A stretch of DNA of 51,930 bases from Moryella indoligenes (GCF_030812885.1 NZ_JAUSTO010000015.1:1-51930); one strand, 5' to 3'; shown: positions 1 to 8,959, counted from the first letter of the stretch. Numbers and translations are program-made. The notes: generated from the sequence alone by a model not told the origin.

Positions 1-31
1 GCTTCGCGTCCCTTCGTGCTCCATGCGGGGC

Positions 32-92
32 GGGTCATAAAGCCTCTGGCTCTCTGGCGGGCAAGCCCGCCGCGCGCCCGGGCTTTTGACCC
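32..92. repeat. Long imperfect palindrome, nested hairpins
   Basis: GGGTCA-t-AAAGCC (32-44) pairs with GGCTTT-TGACCC (81-92), leaving one bulged T. Inside it lies a second perfect hairpin, GGCGGGC-AA-GCCCGCC (56-71). The right arm ends in the -35 hexamer of the downstream promoter. It could be the terminator of a gene lying left of the window, or a mobile palindromic unit. The sequence alone does not decide between them. Confidence 0.55.
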
Positions 93-114
93 TGATATCA
101 TTTTCATATATAAT
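86..114 (+). promoter_or_regulatory. Sigma-A promoter of the NhaC-type gene
   Basis: TTGACC (86-91), a 17-nt spacer and TATAAT (109-114) make a near-consensus promoter 39 nt before the start codon at 153. The -35 element is shared with the right arm of the palindrome at 32-92. Confidence 0.75.
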
Positions 115-152
115 AAGCGGCGTGTCAAACTTTTTTCTGTACAGGAGTTCCT

Positions 153-1463
153 ATGGAGATCATCACACTCACTCTGTTCTGCCTGCTTCTGCTGCTCAGC
201 GTTATATTGAAATTTTCCGTCATTCTGGCACTGCTCGGCGGGCTCTGTATCTTCTCCGCTTACGCGCTCCGTTCCGGACACCGTCCCCGCGCCGTGCTGA
301 GTATGTGGCTCTCCGGCATACTGACAATCCGGAACATTATCCTTGCCATGTTCCTCATCGGCGCCATGACAGCACTCTGGCGCGCCTCGGGAACCATCGC
401 AGAGATCATCTGTCTCGCCTCCCCCTTTCTGAAGCCCGGCGTATTTCTCCTGATGTGCTTTGTCCTGAACTGCGTCGTCTCTTTCCTCACCGGAACCTCC
501 TTTGGGACTGCGGCCACCATGGGGGTGATCTGTGCCGCCATGGGCAATACGCTCCAGCTCCCCATCCTGCTCACCGGCGGCGCGGTACTCTCCGGCGTCT
601 TCTTCGGCGATCGCTGTTCTCCGGTCTCAACAAGTCTGCTGCTGGTCTCGGAGCTCACAGACTGCTCCCCCTACGACATCATTCCAAAAATTGTGCGTCC
701 TTCTCTTCTGCCCTTCTTTCTGAGCTGCTGCTTTTATCTGTTGCTCGGAAGAAATGTTTCCGCTTCAGGCACATTGACCGACCTCACTGCGCTCTTTGAA
801 CGGGAATTTCAGCTGCATCTCCTGCTCCTTCTGCCCGCAGCCATCATCCTTGCACTCTCTCTGCTCCGCCTCAATGTGTGTCTCGCCATGACTGCCAGTA
901 TTCTATCCGCCGCGCCGCTCTGCCTGCTGTTTCAGGGATTTACGCCCGCCCGCCTGCTGCACACTGCCGTCTTCGGCTTTCACGCGGGTGATGCACAGAT
1001 CGCCACACTGATGAACGGCGGCGGTGTACTCTCCATGCTGCGCGTTGTCGTCATTATCTGCATCTCCTCGGCCTTTGCGGGGATCTTTGAGCGCACGGAG
1101 CTCCTCACCGGCATCCGCAGCTCCATACTGGCGCTCAGCAAAAAAACGACGCCCTTCTGCGCCGTTTTTCTGAGCTCTGTATTCACCTCGATGATCGCCT
1201 GCAACCAGACGCTCGCCACCATGCTCACGGATCAGCTCTGCGGAACGCTGGAACCCCGTGAGCGCTTCGCAATCGATATGGAGAACAGCGTCATCCTGAT
1301 CGCGGGACTGGTTCCCTGGTCCATCGCAGGCGGCGTTCCTCTCTCCACCATCGGCGCTCCTTCCGAAAGCATACTGTTTGCGGCCTATCTCTATCTGGTG
1401 CCGCTCTGCTCGCTGCTTTTTTCCTTTATCCGACAACAAGAACCTAGACTGCAGCAGCCCTGA
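153..1463 (+). CDS. NhaC-family Na+/H+ antiporter
   Basis: This is a 436-residue polytopic membrane protein of the NhaC/ArsB-like ion transporter group, which exchanges cytoplasmic Na+ for H+ (some members exchange organic acids). The family signatures GTSFGTAAT (residues 114-122) and FFGDRCSPVS (150-159) are present. About ten to twelve hydrophobic segments cover the length, and a second conserved block with ACNQTLATM lies near residue 350. The ATG at 153 has AGGAG five bases upstream and a near-perfect promoter before it. The gene is monocistronic: the next gene converges from the other strand 72 nt away. Substrate cannot be told from sequence; malate/lactate exchange, as in MleN, is the main alternative. 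Confidence 0.85.
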   Translation: MEIITLTLFCLLLLLSVILKFSVILALLGGLCIFSAYALRSGHRPRAVLSMWLSGILTIRNIILAMFLIGAMTALWRASGTIAEIICLASPFLKPGVFLLMCFVLNCVVSFLTGTSFGTAATMGVICAAMGNTLQLPILLTGGAVLSGVFFGDRCSPVSTSLLLVSELTDCSPYDIIPKIVRPSLLPFFLSCCFYLLLGRNVSASGTLTDLTALFEREFQLHLLLLLPAAIILALSLLRLNVCLAMTASILSAAPLCLLFQGFTPARLLHTAVFGFHAGDAQIATLMNGGGVLSMLRVVVIICISSAFAGIFERTELLTGIRSSILALSKKTTPFCAVFLSSVFTSMIACNQTLATMLTDQLCGTLEPRERFAIDMENSVILIAGLVPWSIAGGVPLSTIGAPSESILFAAYLYLVPLCSLLFSFIRQQEPRLQQP

Positions 1464-1535
1464 AAGGCTCCGACAATATCCACGGTATTCCCCCTTTTTT
1501 TTCAGAATAGTATTTCCACAGGCAGCTTATTTGAC

Positions 1536-2903
1536 TTATAAGCTATAAACTCTGGCTTCCCTTCCGCTATGCCACACACCCCGAAATACTTTTCTGAAAT
1601 AGGCCGCCTCTGCCACTCCTGTGATTGCCCAGGAGAAGATATAGAGCAGATAGAGCGAGGTCACAGTCTTAAAATAGGCAAAGACCGTAAAGATCCACGC
1701 CACGCGGAACACACAGGAGCCCAGAATCACAATGACTGTCGGCACCGCGCCGCGCCCCAGTCCGCGCGATGCAGAGATACTCGTGTCCATCAGAGAAGAA
1801 AAACCATAGCAGCAGCCCATAATCGTGAGGCGATAGAGGCCCTCCTCCAGAACAGCCGGATCCTTCGTAAAAAGTGCAAGGAAACTGCGTCCGCTGAACA
1901 CCAGCGCACCGCCGATTCCTATTCCCGCAAGAAAAGCATAGCTCATACTGATGAGATAAGTTTTCCACACACGGTCCATACGTCCTGCGCCATAGTTCTG
2001 CCCGATATAGCTTCCACAGGCTGTATAAAATGCGGCCATCACATCGTATACCAGTGCGTCCGCATTCTGCGCGGCGGCATTGCCCGCAACTACAGTGGCG
2101 CTGAAGCTGTTCACCCCAAACTGCACAAAGAGATTGGCAAACTGAAAGATAGCATTCTGAAGCCCCGCCGGTACACTGATTGCCAGTATCATCACAGCCT
2201 TCTGCCGGTTCAGCCGGAGCTTATCCCGTCGAAGCGCATGAGGCCCCTCCGTCCTCATGAGAGCCCACAGAATACAGATAGCGGACAAATACTGAGAACT
2301 CACACTCGCAATCGCTACTCCGGCTACATCCATACCCAGGACAAGCACAAAAAAGAAATTCAGGAGCACATTCAGTATCCCGGCTGCCGTGAGGTACAGG
2401 AGCGGCTTTCTCGTGTCACCGCCCGCACTGAAGACTGCATTGCCAAAATTATACAGGGCAAGCGCCGGCATCCCCAGAAAATAAATGTGCAAATAGAGCG
2501 TTGCTCCCGGAAGCAGCTCCTCCTTCGTGTTCAGAAGCTTTAAGATCGCGACTGTACCAAGTTCCCCTGCCGCTGCCGCAAATAAGCCGATGCCGAGACA
2601 GAGCAGCAACGCCGTGTGTACGCTCTCTCCCAGCTCCTCCGGATGCTTCTGACCAAAGTAGCGCGCCGTCACCACATTCACGCCGCTCCCGATTCCGATG
2701 AGAAAAGTTGTAAACAGTGTGACCAGCGTTGTCGTGGAGCCCACGGCCCCCAGTGCAGCGGAGCCCGCAAAGCGTCCGATGACGGCAATATCCGACATAT
2801 TAAAGAGTATCTGAAGCAGATTTGAAAAAATCAGGGGCAGACTGAAAAAAAAGATTCCACGTCCCAGCGAATCTCGTGTCAGATCTCTGACCTCAGCTTT
2901 CAT
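1536..2903 (-). CDS. MATE-family multidrug/Na+ efflux protein
   Basis: A 455-residue, twelve-segment membrane protein of the MATE (DinF/NorM) family, which exports cationic compounds in exchange for Na+ or H+. The N-terminal half carries LIFSNLLQILFNMSDIAVIG, the typical first-helix pattern, and the repeat topology of two six-helix halves is visible. The ATG at 2903 is preferred to the upstream in-frame ATG at 2969: it has GGGGAG/AGAGG upstream, and the longer form would run 47 nt into the preceding gene. It follows the FAD dehydrogenase gene by about 20 nt, so the two probably form an operon. Substrate unknown. Confidence 0.88.
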   Translation of the reverse strand: MKAEVRDLTRDSLGRGIFFFSLPLIFSNLLQILFNMSDIAVIGRFAGSAALGAVGSTTTLVTLFTTFLIGIGSGVNVVTARYFGQKHPEELGESVHTALLLCLGIGLFAAAAGELGTVAILKLLNTKEELLPGATLYLHIYFLGMPALALYNFGNAVFSAGGDTRKPLLYLTAAGILNVLLNFFFVLVLGMDVAGVAIASVSSQYLSAICILWALMRTEGPHALRRDKLRLNRQKAVMILAISVPAGLQNAIFQFANLFVQFGVNSFSATVVAGNAAAQNADALVYDVMAAFYTACGSYIGQNYGAGRMDRVWKTYLISMSYAFLAGIGIGGALVFSGRSFLALFTKDPAVLEEGLYRLTIMGCCYGFSSLMDTSISASRGLGRGAVPTVIVILGSCVFRVAWIFTVFAYFKTVTSLYLLYIFSWAITGVAEAAYFRKVFRGVWHSGREARVYSL

Positions 2904-2922
2904 CGCAATGCCTCTCCCCGGT

Positions 2923-4299
2923 TCAGTTCTTTTCCATGCGCTCTGCGATGCAGCGCGCCACAAAAACACCGCTTGCGGAGGCGTGCGAGAGCGAGTGTGT
3001 CACACCGCTGCCGTCTCCGATGACAAAGAGTCCCGGATGTCGGGTCTCAAGCTTCTCATCCAGAGCGACCTCCATATTATAGAACTTCACTTCCACGCCG
3101 TAGAGGAGAGTATCGTCATTTGCCGTGCCCGGCGCAATTTTGTCCAGCGCGTAGAGCATCTCAATGATGCCGTCCAAAATGCGCTTCGGCAGCACCAGAG
3201 AGAGGTCTCCCGGCGTCGCTGCGAGCGTCGGATGCACCGTGCTCTCCTCGATGCGCTTCTTTGTGCTTCTCCTGCCGCGCTCCAGATCCCCAAAGCGCTG
3301 CACAATCACACCGCCTCCCAGCATGTTGGAGAGGCGGGCTATGCTCTCACCGTAGCCATTGGAATCCTTAAAGGGCTCGGAGAAATGCTTCGCGACAAGC
3401 AGCGCAAAGTTTGTGTTGTCCGTCTTCTTTGCCTCGTCCTCAAAACTGTGCCCATTCACCGTGATAATGCCATTGGTATTCTCATTTACCACAATCCCAC
3501 GCGGATTCATGCAGAAAGTGCGCACATTGTCCTCGAACTTCTTCGTTCTGTACACAATCTTACTTTCATAGAGCTCATCCGTAATATGGGCAAAGATAGC
3601 TGCAGGAAGCTCCACACGGACGCCGAGATCCACACGATTCGACTTTGTGGCAATGTCAAGAGTCTCACAGACGCTCTCCATCCACTTGCTTCCGCTCCGG
3701 CCGACAGAGATAATGCACTCTCTTCCCTCTGCAGCGCCGCCTGCGTATTCCGCGCGATAGCCGTGCGCAAGCTTCTCAAGCCGCTCCACCTTTGTATCAA
3801 AGAAGAAATCCACCTTCTCCTTCAACGCATCGTAGAGATTTTGGAGCACGATATAGTTGATATCCGTCCCGAGATGGCGCACCGACGCCTCGAGCAGCTG
3901 AAGGCTGTTCTGCATGCAGAGTGTCTTCAGCGCTGTGCCCGCAGTAGAATACATCTTCGTTCCCTCGCCGCCATAGCGCACATTGATTTCATCGACATAA
4001 CGCATGAGCTCCAGAGCCTTCTCCCTGCCGATATACTCGTAGAGCGTACCACCAAAATCGTTTGTAATATTATATTTTCCGTCGGAAAAAGCACCTGCAC
4101 CGCCAAATCCGTTCATAATAGAGCAGGGCTTGCATCCGATACAGGATTTCACACGCACACCATCAATGGGACAGTGCCGCTTCTCCAGCGAATGTCCGGC
4201 ATCAAATACCGCAATTTTCAAATCAGGACGCTGCTCTGAGAGCTCATAGGCAGAGAATATTCCTCCCGGCCCCGCGCCGATAATAATCACATCATACAT
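2923..4299 (-). CDS. FAD-dependent dehydrogenase of the COG2509 type
   Basis: A 458-residue flavoprotein with an N-terminal Rossmann FAD site (VIIIGAGPGGIFSAYEL, residues 4-20). A Cys-rich loop follows (VKSCIGCKPCSIMNGFGG), and a C-terminal FAD-contact motif reads GLFVIGDGSGVTHSL. This matches the uncharacterised FAD-dependent dehydrogenase family common in Clostridia. The conserved cysteines could be redox active, but no substrate is established for the family. The start has GGAGG 9 nt upstream. The MATE gene lies directly downstream, and degV is divergent across a 198-nt gap. Confidence 0.82.
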   Translation of the reverse strand: MYDVIIIGAGPGGIFSAYELSEQRPDLKIAVFDAGHSLEKRHCPIDGVRVKSCIGCKPCSIMNGFGGAGAFSDGKYNITNDFGGTLYEYIGREKALELMRYVDEINVRYGGEGTKMYSTAGTALKTLCMQNSLQLLEASVRHLGTDINYIVLQNLYDALKEKVDFFFDTKVERLEKLAHGYRAEYAGGAAEGRECIISVGRSGSKWMESVCETLDIATKSNRVDLGVRVELPAAIFAHITDELYESKIVYRTKKFEDNVRTFCMNPRGIVVNENTNGIITVNGHSFEDEAKKTDNTNFALLVAKHFSEPFKDSNGYGESIARLSNMLGGGVIVQRFGDLERGRRSTKKRIEESTVHPTLAATPGDLSLVLPKRILDGIIEMLYALDKIAPGTANDDTLLYGVEVKFYNMEVALDEKLETRHPGLFVIGDGSGVTHSLSHASASGVFVARCIAERMEKN

Positions 4300-4436
4300 T
4301 TCTTTTTACCTCCGTAGCAGTCTCGTTACTTTATATCATATTCTGTTTAAGGGCTCAAGACCAGCCTGCATACCGCCGTCAGGCCCCGCAAAGCAAGCCT
4401 AAAACGCCGAAAGTCTCTCTTTGCTGCAAAAGCGGT

Positions 4437-4464
4437 TTGAGAAATGCCAGCGGCGTAGTATAAT
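4437..4464 (+). promoter_or_regulatory. Sigma-A promoter of degV
   Basis: TTGAGA (4437-4442), a 16-nt spacer and TATAAT (4459-4464) lie 33 nt before the DegV start. AAGGAG precedes the ATG. Confidence 0.65.
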
Positions 4465-4497
4465 AAGAAAGATTATAAGCTGGAAGGAGAAAGCCCT

Positions 4498-5337
4498 ATG
4501 TGGAATATTGTTACGGATTCAAGCTGTGACGATATCAACTTTTCGCACAGCAGTCCGGACATTCGCTACGACAGCGTACCCTTCTTTCTTCATACGGACG
4601 CACACGAGTTTGTTGATGACAGAAGCATCAATATCGAGGAGATGATCTCCGTCATGGAGCACAGCCGGGTGTGTAAGACCGCCTGTCCCTCCCCCGCGGC
4701 GTGGCATGAGTTCTTCAGCCTCCCCGGCGACACCCTTGCCTTTACCATTTCCTCCGGACTCTCCGGCAGTTATGCCAGCGCCTGCACTGCGCGCAGCATG
4801 GTACTTGAGGAAGAGCCCGGAAAGCACATCGCCATCATCGATTCAAAACAGGCGGGACCATCCATGATGCTGCTGATCCGCGCTGCGACGCAGATGATAG
4901 AGGCAGGAATGGAATTCTCAGGTATCGTAGAGGCTTTGAATCAGCTGGTACAGAAAATTCACATCATCTTCACCCTGTCCTCCTTTGACAATCTTGTAAA
5001 GAACGGACGCATGAGCCGCCTGACCGGTTTTGTAGCGAATACCCTCGGCTTCTGGGGTGTCGGAATTGCAGTCGACGGAAAAATCCATATCAAATCCAAG
5101 CTTCGTGGAAGCCGCCGCGTACTGAATGCAATTCTCCAGGATATTGAAGAACAGAGCGGACAGGTGAAGGAGGTTATCATCTCCCACTGTCTGAACCCCA
5201 ATATGGCCAGTGCGCTGAAGCAGCAGATTCTCAATCGCTTCGGCAGCATTCCGGTGGATGTCTTCCCGACAGGTGGTCTGGACAGCTTCTACGCGGAGAA
5301 AAACGGACTGATCGTGAGCTACCGCTGCGAGGAGTAA
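4498..5337 (+). CDS. DegV-family fatty-acid-binding protein
   Basis: A 279-residue protein of the DegV/FakB superfamily. Members bind a fatty acid in a pocket between two domains, and FakB types present it to the kinase FakA for phosphorylation and phospholipid synthesis. Signatures seen: IVTDSS at the N terminus, TACPSP (61-66) and TISSGLSGSYASA (83-95), the loop that contacts the carboxylate. The ATG follows AAGGAGAAAGCCCT. It stands alone between a divergent and a convergent gene. No fakA is present nearby, so the fatty-acid kinase role is inferred from the family only. Confidence 0.9.
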   Translation: MWNIVTDSSCDDINFSHSSPDIRYDSVPFFLHTDAHEFVDDRSINIEEMISVMEHSRVCKTACPSPAAWHEFFSLPGDTLAFTISSGLSGSYASACTARSMVLEEEPGKHIAIIDSKQAGPSMMLLIRAATQMIEAGMEFSGIVEALNQLVQKIHIIFTLSSFDNLVKNGRMSRLTGFVANTLGFWGVGIAVDGKIHIKSKLRGSRRVLNAILQDIEEQSGQVKEVIISHCLNPNMASALKQQILNRFGSIPVDVFPTGGLDSFYAEKNGLIVSYRCEE

Positions 5338-5449
5338 GCACACGCCGGAGGATCGTCGCGAAAACAAATATCGCCCGCCTCTTTTGTCGCAGCTGCAGCG
5401 CAGGAATATTCTTCCGTCTTGATTCATAAACCTCATATCAAAAAACGAA

Positions 5450-5513
5450 AAGGCATCATCTGTCGCAAGCGCTTCTGCTCAGGAGTTCACGCTTCAGATG
5501 ATGCCTCTTTTTC
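5450..5513. terminator. Bidirectional terminator between degV and the MoeA-like gene
   Basis: GGCATCATCTG (5452-5462) pairs with CAGATGATGCC (5495-5505), with an inner AAGCG/CGCTT stem. TCTTTTTC follows on the plus side, and an A-run precedes the left arm for the other strand. Confidence 0.8.
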
Positions 5514-5529
5514 AATTTTGGTTGAGGTG

Positions 5530-6534
5530 TCAAAACTTGCTCGCGGCTCGGCCCCTCGCCTGGAGCAGTCCCTCCTCACCGAGCAGTGCGATATCCCGCT
5601 TCGTGAGCTCCACACCTGCGGCAATCCGCGGAAGCAGCAGGTCAAACACAGTCTCCATCGCAAACATCACGCAGCCCGGAAGCCCGAGCACCGGACGCCC
5701 GTCCGGATAGTAACCCATCAGGAACATCGCCCCCGGAAGCACCGGCGTGCCATAGGAGACCACGCGCGCACCGCTTTTCCGGATTGCGCCCGGCGTATTG
5801 TCGTCCGGATCCACACTCATGCCGCCTGTGCAGAGAATAATATCCGCCCCGCTGTCCTTCATTCTCTGAATGGACGCAGTGACCTCCTCCGTATCGTCTC
5901 CCGGCAGCTCTCCGGCTATGGTCTCTATCCCAAAAGATGCGAGCTTCTCCTTCACCACCGGTGTAAATCGATCCTGAATAAGACCTTTTTTCACCTCGCT
6001 CCCTGTTGTCACGATCGCTGCTGTCTTTAATTTATAGGGCAGCACACGCATCAGCGGCGCCTTTCCTGCCGCCTCCTCCGCTTCCTGAAGACGCCGCTCG
6101 TCTATAATCAGCGGAATCACCCGGGTTCCGGCAAGCTTATCGCCCGCCTTCACCGCCGTGCCGCCTCTCCGCGTCGCAATCATGACCTCATCCACCATAT
6201 TCACACGGAGCAGGCGCTCACTGTCCAGCAGAAAACAGCCGTCAATCGCAGCGCTGAGCTCAATCTTGCCCTCCTTCGCCTCGCTGAGCTTCATCCCCTC
6301 ACTGCCGCAGAGCTCCGCGAGGCGCACTGCCGCTTCATTTTCGTGAAGCTTTCCCTCCGTGAGCTCCCAGACATAGAGATGCTCCTTTCCCATAGAGAGC
6401 AGCACCGGGATATCCTCCGCTGTGACAATATGCCCCTTCCGAAAACGGGCTCCCTTGTACTCTCCCGGAATAATTTGTGTCATATCATGGCAGAGAACAT
6501 GCCCCACCGCCTCTTCTGTCCTGATCAATTTCAT
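5530..6534 (-). CDS. MoeA/MogA-like molybdopterin-binding protein
   Basis: A 334-residue protein whose C-terminal half (about residues 165-320) is a MoCF_biosynth domain. It shows TTGSEVKKGLIQDRF, GELPGDDTEEV and ILCTGGMSVDPDDNTPGAI, motifs that bind molybdopterin in MogA/MoeA/CinA proteins. The N-terminal half resembles stand-alone clostridial molybdopterin-binding proteins often associated with molybdenum hydroxylases. The start chosen (6534) has GGAGGG seven bases upstream; the ATG 15 nt earlier lies on top of that site. No other Mo-cofactor gene is in the window, so its partner enzyme is unknown. Confidence 0.8.
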   Translation of the reverse strand: MKLIRTEEAVGHVLCHDMTQIIPGEYKGARFRKGHIVTAEDIPVLLSMGKEHLYVWELTEGKLHENEAAVRLAELCGSEGMKLSEAKEGKIELSAAIDGCFLLDSERLLRVNMVDEVMIATRRGGTAVKAGDKLAGTRVIPLIIDERRLQEAEEAAGKAPLMRVLPYKLKTAAIVTTGSEVKKGLIQDRFTPVVKEKLASFGIETIAGELPGDDTEEVTASIQRMKDSGADIILCTGGMSVDPDDNTPGAIRKSGARVVSYGTPVLPGAMFLMGYYPDGRPVLGLPGCVMFAMETVFDLLLPRIAAGVELTKRDIALLGEEGLLQARGRAASKF

Positions 6535-6615
6535 ATGCTTTCCCTCCATCCGTTCATTTTTACTGTCAACGCCAATGCTCAAAAGGCTGCATCTGCCGTC
6601 CACTTCCGGCAGCTG

Positions 6616-7275
6616 TCAGAAACTCTGCGCGACATCCTTCAACTCCAGCTCTGCGCGCCGTTTGGCATCAAGAACAATCCATTCATCCAGTGTGAGCGGC
6701 ACATAGTTCGAGAACATACAGAAGCAGTTGATCATATTACAGGGAATGCTTCTCTCCTCTATCTCGCCGCTCTCCCGGTTTCTGACGCTCCGCCGTGTCT
6801 CCCGTGTCATGCGGATGAAGCGGTTCACCAGCAGTTCATCCAAAGTATTGTGCACATGGCCATAGAGCATATAGCTTCTCGCATTTCCCGACGCAGTCAG
6901 ACGATTCTGCCCGTTGTAGCAAAAGACCGGATAGTGTGAGAGTATAACCTTCCGCTGGTTATCGTGGATCTCCGCATAGCTCTTCACCCACTGAAAGCGT
7001 GAAAGATCCGTCTTCTTATCCCTGAGAAAATAGTCGTGATTGCCCTCTATCATATAGAGCCTTCCATTCAGAGCTCTTAAGAGCTCGTTTACCGGCTCCC
7101 CCTTCCCGAGTGCCAGATCGCCGAGTATATAGACCTCGTCCCGCTTCTGTACCCGGCTGTTCCAGCGCTCCAGCATGTGGCGGGTCATCTCCTCCACACC
7201 TGCAAAGCCGCGGCAATCCATATTTTGATTCAGTGCCTCATGAAAAAAGTGCAGATCCGATATATAGCGCTTCAC
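6616..7275 (-). CDS. Calcineurin-like metallophosphoesterase
   Basis: A 219-residue protein with the full metallophosphoesterase motif series: ISDLHFFHEA (residues 5-14), ILGDLALG, IEGNHD, LSHYP and YGHVHN. Together these residues bind two metal ions and hydrolyse phosphomonoesters or diesters. The small single-domain form resembles YfcE-like and phage/bacterial phosphoesterases. The start is a GTG (7273-7275) with AAGGAG six bases upstream. The MoeA-like gene lies downstream on the same strand after an 81-nt gap, so co-transcription is possible. Substrate not predictable. Confidence 0.88.
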   Translation of the reverse strand: MKRYISDLHFFHEALNQNMDCRGFAGVEEMTRHMLERWNSRVQKRDEVYILGDLALGKGEPVNELLRALNGRLYMIEGNHDYFLRDKKTDLSRFQWVKSYAEIHDNQRKVILSHYPVFCYNGQNRLTASGNARSYMLYGHVHNTLDELLVNRFIRMTRETRRSVRNRESGEIEERSIPCNMINCFCMFSNYVPLTLDEWIVLDAKRRAELELKDVAQSF

Positions 7276-7376
7276 TGTGCTCTCCTTCCGTCCTCACTGC
7301 TCCGGTTTACCACAAATCTGTGATTTTTGGAAGCACAAAGAGTAGCCTGAAGGAGAGCCTGACAGAATTATATGAC

Positions 7377-7416
7377 AAAAAGCAATCGGGTGGGAACGCC
7401 TCCTCACCCGATTGCA
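7377..7416 (-). terminator. Rho-independent terminator after the L25 operon
   Basis: Read on the minus strand, GCAATCGGGTG pairs with CACCCGATTGC across a 12-nt loop (arms 7382-7392 and 7405-7415) and is followed by TTTTT. Confidence 0.85.
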
Positions 7417-7438
7417 CAGATATCATCTTCTCACGGTT

Positions 7439-8233
7439 CTACACCGTCTCCTCTTTCTCCGCCACAGGCTCCGGATAGCGGTTAATACGCAGGAAGTAGC
7501 GGCAGAGCTCTTTGATCTCCGCCTCCTTTCTGCTCCCGGCGAGCCGCTCACAGAGCTCCAGCAGAAGCTCCCTCACCGCATCGGGGGAACAGGTCTTAAA
7601 AGGAATGCGCCCCCAGCGCCCACAGAACTCTGAGAACTCCTCAAAGTCCCGAAGCAGGGGTGCCGTGCTCTCCGGCAGCAGTACTGCATGGCTCTCGTGC
7701 AGGGGAATACGCCCATCCTCACAGTCTCCGCCCCAGAAATACGCATCCGCCATGGCGACGCCATGCACCCTTCTCTCACCGCTCTTCGCATCCTTTTCCG
7801 TAAAAATCAGGACCGAATTTGGCTGGAGCGTCGAGGGAATTCTGGGTTTTCCCTTCAGCTTGCCATTCAGATAAATTCCCGTCTCTGCAGCACCGGAGCG
7901 AAATATTTCCTCTGCCTCTTCCCGGGTACAGTTAAAAATGGCCTGTGACTTTTTGCCGATCTTCATGGCGAGCAGCCGCACATGGTGCTGCTCCTTCTCC
8001 CGCTGCTTCTCCCGTCTCTTCTCCTCCTCACGCAGATGCGCGCGGTTTACAACATCAATCTCACTCTGCATGCTGTGGTTTTCAAAGAGAAGATATCTGT
8101 AGAAGGCGTCCGGATAGACGAACTTCTTCCGCTCCTCCTCAAATGCAACGACAATTCTGTCCCGGGATAAGTCCGTCACTGTACCTCTGCCAAATCTCTT
8201 GTGCCTGACCTTCTGCCCGATCACATCTCTCAT
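7439..8233 (-). CDS. Unknown protein with N-terminal Tudor-like domain
   Basis: A 264-residue soluble protein that I do not recognise as a named family. Residues 5-43 (GQKVRHKRFGRGTV...) resemble the Tudor/SH3-like domain at the C terminus of PcrA/UvrD helicases, which binds nucleic-acid machinery. A charged, likely helical segment (residues 67-85, EEEKRREKQREKEQ) links it to a 170-residue C-terminal part that has no recognised motif. The start codon overlaps the L25 stop by four bases (ATGA), so translation is coupled to L25. This suggests a role near ribosome or nucleic acid function, which is inference only. Confidence 0.7.
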   Translation of the reverse strand: MRDVIGQKVRHKRFGRGTVTDLSRDRIVVAFEEERKKFVYPDAFYRYLLFENHSMQSEIDVVNRAHLREEEKRREKQREKEQHHVRLLAMKIGKKSQAIFNCTREEAEEIFRSGAAETGIYLNGKLKGKPRIPSTLQPNSVLIFTEKDAKSGERRVHGVAMADAYFWGGDCEDGRIPLHESHAVLLPESTAPLLRDFEEFSEFCGRWGRIPFKTCSPDAVRELLLELCERLAGSRKEAEIKELCRYFLRINRYPEPVAEKEETV

Positions 8234-8802
8234 TCCTCAGCTTCCTCCTGCTGAGCCTTCTGCTGTTTTCTCTCGCTGATACGCAGCACAATGCTCTCCG
8301 GATCCACCTTCAGCTCGATCTTGTCACTCATCAGCTCCGGGATATCCTGCACGGTAATAATGGTCCCGGCCTTTATGCCGTCCAGATCCACGGTGATGGT
8401 GTCAATCATATCCCGCGGAAGAGAGGCGTAGGGGATCTCAAGCAGCATGCGCTCCAGCGTGCCGGAGATCTTGTCATCGTTTGCGAGGATGATGTGAATC
8501 ACACTGTTCACCTTCTCCCCTCTGGTGAGTGTCTGAAAGCTCATATGCTCTATCTCATGATTCAGGAGGTTCAGTCTCTTCTCCTTGATCTGCACCGGGA
8601 TACGCTCTCCCTCGATGTCCAGCTCAAGCTTGCTGCCCTCCCGCTTGGTACGAATCAGCCGGCGCGCGGTCTTCTCGTCCAGTTGGATAGAAATGGATTC
8701 CGGAACTGCCTTTCCGAACACGACAGCGGGTATCACTCCGGCCCGTCTCAGCTTCTTCGGCTTCACAGCTACATCTCTTCTCTGAACACTAATGCACTCC
8801 AT
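8230..8802 (-). CDS. rplY: 50S ribosomal protein L25/general stress protein Ctc
   Basis: A 190-residue two-domain L25 (Ctc type). The N-terminal 5S rRNA-binding domain covers about residues 1-90 (RRAGVIPAVVFGKAVPE, KREGSKLELDIEGERIPVQI). The C-terminal beta domain ends near residue 175 (DIPELMSDKIELKVDPESIV) with an acidic tail. Ctc binds 5S rRNA in the large subunit and is stress induced in Bacillus. The ATG has AAGGAGG, and a perfect 6-bp hairpin sits just before it. The downstream Tudor-domain gene overlaps by four bases. Confidence 0.92.
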   Translation of the reverse strand: MECISVQRRDVAVKPKKLRRAGVIPAVVFGKAVPESISIQLDEKTARRLIRTKREGSKLELDIEGERIPVQIKEKRLNLLNHEIEHMSFQTLTRGEKVNSVIHIILANDDKISGTLERMLLEIPYASLPRDMIDTITVDLDGIKAGTIITVQDIPELMSDKIELKVDPESIVLRISERKQQKAQQEEAEE

Positions 8803-8818
8803 CTTTTTTCCTCCTTCA

Positions 8819-8834
8819 TTGCGGTTTGCCGCAA
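8819..8834 (-). promoter_or_regulatory. Hairpin just upstream of the L25 ribosome binding site
   Basis: Read on the minus strand, TTGCGG-CAAA-CCGCAA is a perfect 6-bp stem with a 4-nt loop ending a few bases before AAGGAGG. It could be a protein-binding or mRNA-stability element in the roughly 120-nt L25 leader. The function is inference. Confidence 0.4.
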
Positions 8835-8931
8835 AATTAAAAAGGACCTTTCATATCATGCACAGCGTGCTAATATAAAAAGCCCTTCTTTTTTAGACGG
8901 TTCTTTTTATTATCTGTCAAAACTTAAATCA

Positions 8932-8959
8932 AGTATATCATAATATCATGAAAAGTCAA
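8932..8959 (-). promoter_or_regulatory. Sigma-A promoter of the L25 operon
   Basis: On the minus strand, TTGACT (8954-8959), a 16-nt spacer and TATACT (8932-8937) lie in the strongly AT-rich 8803-9118 intergenic stretch. A second TTGACA at 8915-8920 has no good -10. Apart from these and the hairpin at 8819-8834, the 316-nt gap shows nothing gene-like. Confidence 0.6.

Noticed and set aside
2908..4239. Long open frame antisense to the COG2509 gene
   Set aside because: Composition is a His/Arg/Leu-rich shadow; the minus-strand frame has clear FAD-binding motifs.
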